Position numbers and translations under genes: made by a program. Below the pieces are notes generated by a model. That model searched no databases and was not told the origin of the DNA. It worked only from the letters and a program-made list of their open reading frames with translations. Source: Balanoglossus misakiensis (Eukaryota > Hemichordata). Taken from it: DNA of 64,000 bases. Positions 38,647 to 51,200 of this stretch are shown here, in pieces (the stretch's first letter is position 1; every line of letters starts with the position of its first letter). The stretch spans positions 6,014,001 to 6,078,000 of the forward strand of contig CM082579.2 of assembly GCA_040954595.2 (NCBI GenBank), given 5' to 3'.

Positions 38647-40846
38647 TTCCACACCTCGCTGTGTATGTTTCACACAGAGCAGCTGCACCTCTGGAATGTG
38701 CAACAAACAAGCTTCCCATCCCCTCATGCATGTCCACACACAGTCTCTGTCCGGAAGATTCACTCCATGGATTTGCAACCGCCCCCATGTGCTAACATTT
38801 GAACATGAATCGATTATTGCAACCAAAAGTCTTGCAATATAAATCTAACACAGAGTTGTAACTAGAAAGACATATGCAGATTTCTGGAATGGCAGAAGCA
38901 AAAGCTGTTGCTAAAGAATAAAATTGGGAAAAATAGCCTGCGGGGCCGGAATACATGCTTGGTACACCTGCAAAATGTATCAGACCCAAGACAGCCAGAC
39001 ATTTTTGATGAAACATTGACGCTGATGCCACAAATGGAAAGCTTCTGGTAAACATCTCTCTCTTGCTCTCTCAATCTCTGTCTCTGACTGATACAGCAAA
39101 TGGAGAGGAAATATTTCCTGCAGTGTTGGCTGCCGCACACACAATCAAATGAAACCTATGATGGTCATCAGGCAACAGCTGAGTGGGCCTGTGATGTCAA
39201 AGTGAGCACAGACATCGATGTGAATACCTGGAGGCTATGCGGATGATTGGAACAGGATGTCGTACATTACGCTTCATCATTCCTTTCATGCACTCAAGTG
39301 CCCGGGCGACACACGCACAGCTCCTCATGTTGATGGTGTCAACATCTTGACCCGGGACACGGCCAGGCAAATCATGGATCACATGCAGCAGGTTTTGTAC
39401 TTGCGGAGAGTGTTTTTGTTCTTAAAGAGATTCCTCTTTCGCTGACACCAGAGATCACAAAAGTCAGGGCTTCCGATATTTTCATTCACAAAAGAGACGA
39501 ATTATTCGCATAGTTGTCATGTGCCGCTTAATTACCTCCGCCATGCGACTGAACTTCCGAGAATGTTAATGAAACTTGCTTTTTTTCGCAACATGTGGAA
39601 TGTGTTATTGATCAAGTTGATACAATGTAGTGTGCTCGAGATGCTTGCATAGTTTTGGATCAGTGGGAAGGGGAAGAAAAGGTGTTCCTAGGTAAACGTG
39701 CGTCAATCATCAACTTCCTTCATCTCTGTGTTAATGGCCTCACAACTGGTGTTAGGAATTCTACCTCTACTGCCAGGGGACTTTCATTATAAGAACTGGA
39801 GTTGAGGATGCGTAAAAAGCCAAAACGCTTGAGCAAAACTACGTTTCACCAGCCAGATATATTGACTATTGCATTGTGGGATCACAAATGTTATCTATTC
39901 AAACACAGGCTTGTGATTGGTCAGGGCACTGTTGTCAAAGGTCAGGTCAACGAACCTGACTCTCCAGATGCAAAACAAATCGTGGAACATAAGGCACAAG
40001 CGCAATGCAATGTTTGACTTCCTTTCGAGTCTGAGAAGGTAAATAAATCAGCTCTCCATACCAAAGAAGGGTATATTGACAATGTACAAGTTTACTCATC
40101 ACAAATATATGCAGTGTTCTGTTGAATGCTTTGGGGGTCCTCCACAAAATGTCTGTTCATGTTCATTTTCTATTGCAGGTAAATGAATGCACCCCTGTAG
40201 ACTACATGTTTTCAAAGTTCTTGGTCCAAAATTAAATGACTTAGAATGTTTTGTAGGTTGGACGGATCGTGTCATTAAAATTTGGCGGGAAAATAATTTT
40301 CCTAACTGTATTTACCTGCAGTTAATCCATGTGTGAAAGCAGCAAATAGTTTGAGAATTTGTTTGTTTGGTTAATAAATCTAATCACAGTAGACTGTGAA
40401 ATACCGCTGCGATTTAGCAAAATATATCACATTCAGCCTGGGTATAAAGCTGCAGTATTTGTGTTCTACAAACACTGAGGATTAGGAGTTTGTGTCCATA
40501 TTACGTTTTGGTATTTTGGCTGGGTTAATGCGCCCTCATCAGTTCAAAGTGTGCATATGGACATCAAGCAGTAGACAAGTTGGTGAATTTGGGTAATACT
40601 TTCTCTTGTATTGAACAATTACAAAATTCTGTCCCCCACAATATAAATCTGAGAAAACATGAACTCCTCACTCAAGGGATCTCATGTCTCTTCATCCATC
40701 AAATTAATACTGCATGTACCAATTACCACCAATGTCAACACCTCACTATTACAGCACTGTTTATAATTGTTCTCTGTAATGATGCATAAAATTGTCTCAA
40801 ATCACTCATGTTTAAATTCATACTAAACTGCATACCTTTGTCCCCG

Positions 40847-40860
40847 GTTGCCACGGTAAT
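40847..40860. promoter_or_regulatory. X-box-like motif in intron 2
   Basis: GTTGCCACGGTAAT matches an RFX-type imperfect palindrome at all but the last position. Confidence 0.3.
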
Positions 40861-41253
40861 TAAAGGGTTCACTCATTTTGGGAATGCAGGTGAAGGTTAA
40901 GTTCACAAGTTGGCCATGAATTGCCAACAAAGGTTGTTCTGCTAGTATGTTGTGGAATGCCTCGCGATCCCCTGCATATAGCCAACTTGACAACAACAAA
41001 CAAACCCATGCATGTGGTGTGAAGTTCATTGTTGATGAACTCGTAAACAAATATTTCAAAGCAGTAGTTTAAGATACCATAAAAAGAAAATATTAACCTT
41101 TATGGACTGATCTTGATCTACTTCTCAACAAAACGCATCTATATTTATAAGAGAAAACTATGTATTCACTTTGTATCTTGTGTACATGTGTAGTGCGGCC
41201 TTCATGTTATAAAGGTACCACACTCGGCACTTCTGTATTTTTCAATTCCTCAC

Positions 41254-41500
41254 CTTAACAGGGGCAGCCGGAAGGGGCCGTTGTTGAGTTACGTAGAAGA
41301 AAGACTCCGGGAAATGCCGGTACGGATGATCCGGCAGACTGGAAGGTGGCAGCAACGGAAGCCGATCCGTGGTTCCCGACTCGCCGAGCGACCTCGTGTG
41401 GCTACTGCACCTGGTATCCATGAGTGCCAAGGCTCGCTGGTAGATGGTGTCTTTGGTTGCGCTTGGCAGGCTGGCGAGGGTTAGCTTGGTGCCGGCCCGG
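41254..41500 (-). CDS. Exon 2 of unrecognised 613-residue protein gene
   Basis: A 247-base internal exon. The minus-strand acceptor TTGTTTCATCAG precedes 41500 and the donor is AAG/GTGAGG at 41254/41253. It enters in phase 2: the AC left by exon 1 plus C gives Thr271. It stays open for residues 272-353, with RAGTKLTLASLPSATKDT at the start and YVTQQRPLPAAPVK at the end, and leaves in phase 0. Both junction phases match the neighbouring exons, which is the main evidence that this is real. The peptide is Leu/Pro/Ser-rich with one likely helix (TIYQRALALMD) and no recognised domain. Confidence 0.78.
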
Positions 41501-43041
41501 CTGATGAAACAAACCAAAAAAATTATCTGTCAGTGTGTTTGACCATTTGGATGTTAATTTACCCCTGTTTGCGATAAGGTGAAAACTGCTGGTGAAATAT
41601 AACAAGAGATATTATCAGATGTCATGAAGTGGCCTGACTCTGTCCCGGCCTTGTTTGTTAAACAGAAGTGTATATAGCAACAAGAGCTTAAAGCTGATCA
41701 TAGAGTCTCCCAGCAAAACACATGTATGGGGGACCGGTGTGTTACTGAAATGACATACGAGTTGAATAGCGGCTAAATAAAGGTGATACTTAATGATGGT
41801 TGTACCCCGAACAATAATCACCAACTCTTCCATGTTTCTGCATGGGTGCTTCCCAATCCCTTTAGCCCTGTCACCGCGCCATGCTATTGTCGCAAAGAGC
41901 CCCGATTGACACAGATTTGCCGCAGTGTAATTGGCAATCAAGTGTGGTCCAGTGATACTAAGCCACAACAATAAGGCTTACTGAGCCACTACCTGTGGAC
42001 TTTGGACTCCAGCGACGGTGGGCCTAAGATACATACATACACTTACACCTCTGTTTGGGAATTGTGGCTTTTATCAGCGAAAAGGTCAGGGCGTGATTTT
42101 TCCACCACCCCCGGCCTTCAGATCATTGGACAGTTTTTGTGACACGCACCTTTGTCTGTTTTTAGCTCCCTGCATGCTTGTGACGCAATTAATCACCGCG
42201 AACACCACCTTTTCTTTTTGTCTTTGTTTACGGCAACCGTCCTATATCACCACCGGCTCACGGCGACTGTAACCAAGTTGGATCCCCGATTCCCCATAAA
42301 ACTAAGGGTGTGGGAGTGTGTTTGTGAGTTACACAACCGGCCGGATTTTATTGGTAAATAAATCGGAGACAAAAACACTTATTTGTCCGGTCTGTTCTCT
42401 TCTCATTAAACCCATAAAACTGAAGAAAGGAGCCCGATAAACTTTATTTGCGCGTGTTCCTTTGTGTCACTTAGTAGCAATTTGCTGTGACTTCTGACAA
42501 CGTGGGGATTGTATGTCGGCCAGTAAGGACCCCCCATTACAATGGCTGCTGCTGAGTGGCCCTTTGTGTGAATTTTGTTAGAGAAGGCACCGCAGTCAAA
42601 ACAGGGCCAATGCAAAACACTGTCAATGCAATAGTACCAGCGGACAGCTAGGTTGCCATGGTACAGTCCTGTGAAAAAAGCATCTAACTGTAAATGCTGT
42701 GAGGTTTATTTTCTGTTTATTGAAAGCCGATGGCATCGTTTCACCTTACCCCCTCCCTCTAGAACCATGCAGTCTTTCGCTTGTTACACTGTACTTGCCT
42801 GTTTCACATTCTGATGACCCAGTAACGACATCAATTTCAACAAGTGACCTTAGCAACCAGAGGTATTTACATTTGTAATTAAACTTAATGAACATGAAGT
42901 GACATTAATCACTTCTTTTATTTGTATCTTTGTTGTCGCGCTATCCATGACAAGACTGCTGCTGTCAGCAACTGCAAACGTAAACTTTTAAATGGAAGTG
43001 GTCAAATCTATAATGTTTTCAGAATCATTACTCTGTGAATG

Positions 43042-43055
43042 GTTACCAAGGTAAT
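43042..43055. promoter_or_regulatory. X-box-like motif in intron 1
   Basis: GTTACCAAGGTAAT is an RFX-type imperfect palindrome; only the last base departs from the ideal half-site. Confidence 0.3.
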
Positions 43056-43960
43056 TCATGAACAGAAGTGAATTCTGAATCATTCTGTACTTGGCTTGTT
43101 GAGGCTTTATGAGTGGGATCTGTAACCCAAACTGAGGCTGAACTCAAAATCAGTTCCATTGCCAACACAACAAATTGCCTGTAACACTTGCATTGACATT
43201 AAGTATGCACCATCAAATGAACAAACAACACCCCTGCAGGTTCAATTTGCATTCAATTTATTTTCTCATCCATCTTATCCCACTTGTTTAATTTCCAATT
43301 TCCCTTTTAATTAAATACTTCCCTTTTTAATTAAAAACTTCCTGTGCCGAGCCCACCTCATGAATAACTAATGACAAGAAAAAGGAAGTAGATGCCCTCC
43401 TGGTTTTATTCACCAGATTATCAGAAATAAAATATTCATGAGATTTCTTTTTTCATCTCAGTGGTGCAATAATTTTCTTAAGGACACAGGATGTTATCCT
43501 CTCATGTTCAGACTTCATGTTGACGTGCGATAACGCAAATTCACTCATTTCCTTTACTGGCCAACTCTCCAAGTGGAAACTTAAGAGTGTAATTTGTTCA
43601 ATGTGAGGGTTACTGAACGCAAGATAAGTCCCGTGCGATTGATCTGTGCAGTCTGTACAAACTGCAGGAAACGCTGTTTCTATTTTTATTTTGCAGACAA
43701 ATATCACTTGGCAAACGGCCACAGAAATATTTTTTCACAACATCACATCTCAGGAAATAAGATAGCGTGTATAGTCTTCGGTTACATTAAACTTCCTCGC
43801 TGTGCCCACTTCCTGTTTCATTTCTTGTTTACTATAAAAATTACTTTTTTTGTTAGAGAACTGGTTTCCAAACCGCGTTTTTCATTTTTTTTATGACAGA
43901 AGGTACAATGGTTCTTCAACACTGCAACACTGTAGATTTTTGTGTGTGTTAACTTGGAGG

Positions 43961-43973
43961 GCGCCACCTAGTG
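43961..43973 (-). promoter_or_regulatory. CTCF-like motif beside duplication breakpoint
   Basis: GCGCCACCTAGTG reads CACTAGGTGGCGC on the minus strand, a strong match to the CTCF core. It ends seven bases before the left edge of the tandem duplication. Confidence 0.45.
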
Positions 43974-43980
43974 TTTAAAT

Positions 43981-45630
43981 CTGACAATTCTTTTTCTCGA
44001 AATCTCAACATTTTGTACTGATGGAAAGAACTTGGACACTGTACTACATATACTTCCATATCAGAAAACAATACATACATTAATGATATATAACTTTAAC
44101 TTGGCTCAAAATTATCTTTACTGAAACAAGGCAGGCAAGCTTTTGAAAAAAAGTACACACTGGACATTAAGTACATTTTAAAATATGCATATACATGTAT
44201 TTGCTCAAAGTTGCAATTTATCTTGACCAACATTAACAATTCTTTTACATGTACTAAATATTTATCATGTTAATATTACATAATGTATATTGTGGCAAGA
44301 TAGTTAATAGCTTGGGTTGGCATTTAGTGCAGCAGTTATTTTATATACTTTAGATATTTTTCATGAAGCATTAGATATTTTTCCTTTAAAATTAGTTCTA
44401 CTCAACATTAAAATTGATGTTATGAATATTTTTTTTTGTGTTTACCGCAAGAACAGTTGTGCAAAGTACTTACATGGTGCTGTGTCTTACAACAACACTA
44501 ATCTTCCTGAAAAAATAAATAAATAAAGCAATATATTTTGACACAAAACTTGTTTGGTCCACACAGTGAGTGTGATATTTATAAGTCTTGTCTGGTGCAC
44601 TAACTCTTAGAGTGTGGAACTGAGGAACAAGGCAGATTTGGGAAGAGCGCCACCTATTGGCTGAATTGGAAAACCTGCACCTCCACTCTGTCCACAGAAA
44701 AAGATTATTAAAGTGCAATCACTCTGCGAAAGAGCTTAAAAACAAATGTTGATTACTGCTTTTGTCTGCCACATGCACACCACTAGTGTATGTGGCGGAC
44801 ATCCCAGACCCAGTAACTGTTAAGATCGAGCCAACTCTACCTGTACCTCTGTTTTTAAGAACCAAATTACACAGAAGACACGTGAGATGTCTGCAATGTC
44901 TGTATTATGTACCTGTCAAGATTCCTGACATTAGTCACTCAGTATGCTGTTAAAAGCTGCAGTCAATAGCACATCACAGACATACCTCAATGGCAGTCAC
45001 AGAAGTCACAAAAAAGAATGTCTGGTCTTGCACGCTAAATTTAGAAAAGCCAACGTTTATCATTCCCTAATTGGCTATCCAGGTTTTACAGCAGATTCCG
45101 AATGAATTCCCACATATTATCACCCTGGGTTTTACAAAAGAGCTTGTTTTAGTGGACGCATGTTTAAAGGAACCTACAAACACACGAATTAATTCCAGTT
45201 TTCAGGGTTTGCACAATGTGTCTAGACTGTTTCTATCCCTAGATCTCACTGCCCAAAGTGCAAACAGATGATGATTATACGTTTGTGTGTGTGCACTGGG
45301 TGTTCGCCTAATTGCCACTTGAATCAGACACTGAGATAATTTGTGGTCAAAGGCGTGAGCCAGTTGACAGGCAGACAGAAGGGAGGACATCAAAGTTGTT
45401 GATAATTGGGCACAAGAGCTAAATAGATGATCCGTCAGAAGGCATTGGTGGTCACTCTCTCGCAATACTTTGTGTTTGGAAATGATTAGTGACCCAGTGC
45501 ATTGACCAGAGTTTACTGGTCTGGCTCAGATTTTCTATGGATTAAAGAAACAATAGACACATATGTCTAATTGGTGGTTGAGTCACGTGTAGGTGAACTT
45601 GAATTTTCCCACCAATTTTATCTTGGTGAA
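43981..45630. repeat. 1650-bp tandem duplication, copy 1
   Basis: The unit starts CTGACAATTC and ends TATCTTGGTGAA, and it is repeated head-to-tail at 45631-47280. I saw no difference between the copies in the rows compared, and every open frame in it recurs unchanged at an offset of exactly 1650. It has no recognised gene or transposon. It holds a CTCF-like motif (44647-44660). Confidence 0.95.
44647..44660 (-). promoter_or_regulatory. CTCF-like motif in duplication copy 1
   Basis: GCGCCACCTATTGG reads CCAATAGGTGGCGC on the minus strand, close to the CTCF core. It is repeated at 46297-46310 by the tandem duplication. Confidence 0.35.
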
Positions 45631-47280
45631 CTGACAATTCTTTTTCTCGAAATCTCAACATTTTGTACTGATGGAAAGAACTTGGACACTGTACTACATA
45701 TACTTCCATATCAGAAAACAATACATACATTAATGATATATAACTTTAACTTGGCTCAAAATTATCTTTACTGAAACAAGGCAGGCAAGCTTTTGAAAAA
45801 AAGTACACACTGGACATTAAGTACATTTTAAAATATGCATATACATGTATTTGCTCAAAGTTGCAATTTATCTTGACCAACATTAACAATTCTTTTACAT
45901 GTACTAAATATTTATCATGTTAATATTACATAATGTATATTGTGGCAAGATAGTTAATAGCTTGGGTTGGCATTTAGTGCAGCAGTTATTTTATATACTT
46001 TAGATATTTTTCATGAAGCATTAGATATTTTTCCTTTAAAATTAGTTCTACTCAACATTAAAATTGATGTTATGAATATTTTTTTTTGTGTTTACCGCAA
46101 GAACAGTTGTGCAAAGTACTTACATGGTGCTGTGTCTTACAACAACACTAATCTTCCTGAAAAAATAAATAAATAAAGCAATATATTTTGACACAAAACT
46201 TGTTTGGTCCACACAGTGAGTGTGATATTTATAAGTCTTGTCTGGTGCACTAACTCTTAGAGTGTGGAACTGAGGAACAAGGCAGATTTGGGAAGAGCGC
46301 CACCTATTGGCTGAATTGGAAAACCTGCACCTCCACTCTGTCCACAGAAAAAGATTATTAAAGTGCAATCACTCTGCGAAAGAGCTTAAAAACAAATGTT
46401 GATTACTGCTTTTGTCTGCCACATGCACACCACTAGTGTATGTGGCGGACATCCCAGACCCAGTAACTGTTAAGATCGAGCCAACTCTACCTGTACCTCT
46501 GTTTTTAAGAACCAAATTACACAGAAGACACGTGAGATGTCTGCAATGTCTGTATTATGTACCTGTCAAGATTCCTGACATTAGTCACTCAGTATGCTGT
46601 TAAAAGCTGCAGTCAATAGCACATCACAGACATACCTCAATGGCAGTCACAGAAGTCACAAAAAAGAATGTCTGGTCTTGCACGCTAAATTTAGAAAAGC
46701 CAACGTTTATCATTCCCTAATTGGCTATCCAGGTTTTACAGCAGATTCCGAATGAATTCCCACATATTATCACCCTGGGTTTTACAAAAGAGCTTGTTTT
46801 AGTGGACGCATGTTTAAAGGAACCTACAAACACACGAATTAATTCCAGTTTTCAGGGTTTGCACAATGTGTCTAGACTGTTTCTATCCCTAGATCTCACT
46901 GCCCAAAGTGCAAACAGATGATGATTATACGTTTGTGTGTGTGCACTGGGTGTTCGCCTAATTGCCACTTGAATCAGACACTGAGATAATTTGTGGTCAA
47001 AGGCGTGAGCCAGTTGACAGGCAGACAGAAGGGAGGACATCAAAGTTGTTGATAATTGGGCACAAGAGCTAAATAGATGATCCGTCAGAAGGCATTGGTG
47101 GTCACTCTCTCGCAATACTTTGTGTTTGGAAATGATTAGTGACCCAGTGCATTGACCAGAGTTTACTGGTCTGGCTCAGATTTTCTATGGATTAAAGAAA
47201 CAATAGACACATATGTCTAATTGGTGGTTGAGTCACGTGTAGGTGAACTTGAATTTTCCCACCAATTTTATCTTGGTGAA
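45631..47280. repeat. 1650-bp tandem duplication, copy 2
   Basis: Second copy of 43981-45630, ending 77 bp from the exon 1 donor of the disordered-protein gene. The flank after it begins CCTGACTTAATTC, sharing CTGAC with the unit start, so a five-base microhomology may mark the junction. Confidence 0.95.
46297..46310 (-). promoter_or_regulatory. CTCF-like motif in duplication copy 2
   Basis: The same sequence as 44647-44660, duplicated with the surrounding unit. Confidence 0.35.
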
Positions 47281-47357
47281 CCTGACTTAATTCTAACATT
47301 TTCGAGTCATTTAGTTACGCTGATGACAACTTCAGATAAAAAGATAAATGTACTCAC

Positions 47358-48169
47358 GTTGGACTCTCTGCGTTGTAATCTGTCATGGGAGTTGCTGGCG
47401 TGTTACGAGTTGCCGTTCTTCCGGGCAGTTCACCAATCGGCAAACCGTCCTCCGCCGTTTGCCGGCTCAGCACCCTGTCCAGTTCGGCCTGCACCTCGTC
47501 GAACGTCGGCGCCACTGACACTTCGTCCGGAAGCGCCGTCACAAAAGTACTGTGTTCGCTTCGCCTGCTGCAGAAGGACTTTGCTTCGGACTTGGCATCG
47601 TCATCCAAGTCTTTGATGCGCACGATTTTCACGTTGATGGACGACTGGACTGATTTGCCTGTCAAAACTCTCTCCTTTTTTTCTTTCCCTTCTTCCGTGT
47701 TTTCAGCTGCGTTGCCGGGTTTTGCCTCCTCGTCCTCCTCGACGTTATCCTCAACATCCCCGTCCTCTCCATCGGTCGCCCTTATATGGTCGTCACCTCC
47801 GGCGCGTTCTGTTTCTGGACTTCTCTCCTCTGTCTTCAATTCTGAGTCTTTTCCCTCCTGCATCTGTCGGTCACTCTCCAGTTGGTCATCGCCGTCTTTG
47901 GCCGATTGTCCATTTTCGCTGATTTTCTGATTGTCACCTCTCCCACCACTGGCTTTGGTCTCAACATGTGCATCGCCGTCATCATTGTCTATCTCCATCA
48001 CTTTGGCATCATCCTCCCTCCCTTTGGCATTGACTGTCTCGTCGTCAAGTTGATCCACATCCTGTTGAGCCTTTCCGGCTGTCTCCTCTTTGGCAACAGT
48101 TTCCGTCATCCCCGTCGTCTCCACCACGCTTCCAGGGACTTCACTGTGATCCTTTGTCTCCTCTGCCAT
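47358..48169 (-). CDS. Exon 1 (first coding) of unrecognised 613-residue protein gene
   Basis: This exon encodes residues 1-270 plus two bases of codon 271. The ATG at 48169 follows AATTCAATA. The exon extends upstream to an acceptor (TTTTCCCTTTACAG before 48218), so at least one non-coding exon lies further 5'. Residues 1-165 are very rich in Glu, Asp, Lys and Gly and are certainly low-complexity and disordered. Residues 177-188 (INVKIVRIKDL) could form a strand and 223-237 (FDEVQAELDRVLSRQ) a helix. The donor is CCAAC/GTGAGT. The gene spans 12.7 kb on the minus strand. I recognise no family. The X-box-like motifs in its introns and last exon hint at a cilium-related role, which is speculative. 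Confidence 0.78.
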
Positions 48170-48218
48170 TATTGAATTTGACTCATTTTCTACACCATTT
48201 TATTTTCAACAAAAATAC

Positions 48219-51200
48219 CTGTAAAGGGAAAACAGAGATGAATTCTGAGTGAGTTTCTTCAACAGTATCTGTGATCGCCTGTATATGCATGCCCACAACT
48301 TTAGACCAGAAAACTACATGTAATGCAATATGACCCATGAAACATTCAGGTAAGAAAGTTCAATCTGGGTTAGTTTTCACTCAAAGGGATCAACTCTTGT
48401 TTGCAGATCCAGAAATAGACCAATTTGTAACCAGCACTTTGTGGGCCAAGAGACTCGCAACTTGAATACAAGTATTGTTGTCGGTGACTGTAAAAGTGTT
48501 GATTAGAATTTGCGGTTTCAGACTTCCACACAAACTTGTATCAAAAGGCATGCCGATGGTAATTCAGGTTTGTGTAATCCCCAATCACTGGTTTCTAAGT
48601 TAAAAACCTCTGCAGAAATTCACTGAGGCGTTTCACTGATGTCTTATTGCACTTATATACAAAAGCTGCGTCAACTCATTTGCCAGTGAATGGTCAGAAA
48701 GTCTGGCCTTGTCTGTTTTCGTTCCATTGAAATTTCCTTAATTTGAGTTAGAAGACAAAAATGTGGCTATTTTTATCGCAATTAAGCCAAAGCTGATGCT
48801 ATCAATTTGAGTGACAAAAACAAATTCACCAGAAGAGCACCATGCAGTTCCATAGAACGCTTGAAATTAATTAACTGTGTTGATTCTTTAGAGAGGAGAG
48901 TTGAAAATCATCTTGGTTATAGACACAACACAATGTGTGACTTCCTGAATTAAACTCAATTAATGGCCATTTGCAGCCATTTTGCAGCATTGATTGCACC
49001 CTGGTGAATTTGTATTAGAGCAGTCTTGTGGACAAATCGAGCACAAAATGACACTGGGGAAAAACCTCTTACAGTCAGATCAACAATCTACACACCAGAT
49101 CCCGCAGCCACAAAGGTGTAATTTGTACCAGTGAATGGTGAGTTTGTGTATGTCACAAAATGAAATGGTCGCGGGGTCTTACCCAGTGAAAAGGTGGTCG
49201 TGTTCGCCTAGGGAACAGATCAAAGCGATTTAAACAGCCCTAAACACACAACAGTTGCCCGGAGATACCTGTAATCCGGCTTGGAACTTTGGAATCCATC
49301 AATATGTGGAGGTCACGCAACATTGTAACTACGGGTTGTTACATACTGTGTCACAAAGGCAATCATGCCTGCAATGGAGTTCTTATGGAATTATCTCTGT
49401 TCAGACTAAACAAACCGTGTGTTTTTCTCGTTCTTTTATACTTCTCAAAACTCTCACAGTGTGTAATTTAATTCCCGACACATTCTTGAGAGTGGAAAAA
49501 AAAATGTTTTTTCTGTAACCACCGGTGGCCTGAACCGGTTTTTAAAAAGAGTCACGTTTGCGTTCTTTCCCTTGAAGTGGCAAAGAAACTGCAAACTGCT
49601 GTTCCGGCCGCTGGTTTTATATTCAGGTGTCTTGTTCCGCGGTTATTCAAACCAACAACGGCACAATGACACCGTGTCCAAGCACGGCACGGTTAAAGCC
49701 CCTGGCCGGTTCAGTGATTTCCTAAAAAGGCTGCCGGGTTGAAGGGGTCAGCCAAGATGGGCCTCAGATTACAACAGAAATGAACAACATAAACAGCCCC
49801 CTGCGTGGCAAATTACTTTGTCTTCTGTTGAAATATTCTATCATCACAGCCGCCCCCCTGCCTATTCTCCTCGCTGTGTTACGCATGGATAATACCAAGG
49901 ATTTACCCGGGCAGATATACCTCACACTTTGCGTTGCCGTAGTACAGATTTTAATAAAAATCAAGCACGCAATTTGGTATAATAAAGTGTAGTTTTCCTC
50001 AATCATCCAAGTTACAATAACAATTCTGTTTCCCAGTTACACACTGTTTCAGTAAGAGACTGTTTTAATCCACCTTATTCATTAATCTACACTAATGAAA
50101 AAAAAACTCTGACAATTTTGATTATCAACATCTAAATATGTACTTTGGTTTAGCCAAATCGATTCCACAGGTGATCTTGGACCGATCTACAGGGGAATAG
50201 GGTAGGGTGGGGGCAATACATGTAAATATATGGTTAACACCAGTGATTACCAGCAACTAATTTATGTTATATCTACAAAGAAGATATAAATTTCAGCTGG
50301 TCACAGTTGAAATTACCATGAGATTAAGACACACAGCCCTGCCACGCAGAGCTATCATAGGTTCATAGTTTCAGAGCTGTTATTTACAACGAAGGTCTGA
50401 CACTTTCCACAGGGTCCAGAATAACAATTTGACAGTGATCAACATGTTGTTGTTGGAATTTATAGAGTCCACATATATCAAATGGCAGCTTGGCGTGACT
50501 GTGAGTAGCCTTCACTCACACACAAAAAAAGTAAAGAAAACAGGTGGTTGCTATCAACTTCATCAAGTGTAACCTTTGACCTAAACTATTTATTTCAGGG
50601 CTGGAAGTCTGGTACAGGGCGGTTCTACGGCCGAAACACTTCTTAGTTTATCTACAGAAAGAAATCAACAAAATATATTGACTGCCAGCTCACTTCAGTT
50701 CTGGAGTAGCTGTTATATCCAAAATGAGGTAGTGGTTAAACTGGCATTATCAGATACCAAACAGACTTTGATCTTGGTGTCCTATGTGAAGGGATTGTGA
50801 AAGGTATTGAACGGTTGTGAAATCTTCAATTCAGCCAATTATTTCTGCTGCCATGGTGATTTAATACATTTCGTTGCCAGTGACGACGGCACACTGGTTG
50901 CCGATAAAACTGTCATACATAACTGATGTTAATCAATTTTTTTTTCAGAACATTTCAAATCATGTGGTTTTATTTTATCAGAAAGAATGGCCTCCACTGT
51001 TCAAGTGGCCTGAATACCTGCAGGCTTATTTGCCTGTCAAGTAACAGACGTCTGGAACACCTTGATTTGTTTTGACATGATCAAACACAGCAGAGCACTA
51101 GAAAATAATGATCTGAACTCTATGCTGAGTAAACTTTACACTTCATCATTGACTTCTTTTAGAATAGTTTTTGTTCAGACACAAAAGTCCACCTGCTCCG

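Larger units (their letters stand above)
36272..41253 (-). other. Intron 2 of the disordered-protein gene
   Basis: The intron is bounded by AAG/GTGAGG at 41254/41253 and CTCTAG at 36272. It contains a GA run (37268-37284), a 25-base poly-G tract (37991-38015), a 20-base poly-G tract (38627-38646) and an X-box-like motif (40847-40860). Short additional exons of phase 0 cannot be excluded, but none was convincing. Confidence 0.65.
41501..47357 (-). other. Intron 1 of the disordered-protein gene
   Basis: The intron is bounded by a good minus-strand donor, CCAAC/GTGAGTACA, at 47358/47357 and by TTTCATCAG at 41501. It contains the 1650-bp perfect tandem duplication (43981-47280), CTCF-like motifs (43961, 44647, 46297) and X-box-like motifs (42652-42665 and 43042-43055). 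No coding frame in it is convincing. Confidence 0.7.

Noticed and set aside
40823-41059. Possible extra exon between exons 2 and 3 of the disordered-protein gene
   Set aside because: A donor-like GGTATGC exists, but the only acceptor-like AG near it is followed in phase 0 directly by a stop. Exons 2 and 3 already join in phase.
44317-47115. Short open frames in both copies of the 1650-bp repeat
   Set aside because: They recur only because the DNA is duplicated. None has a domain, and many lack an ATG start.
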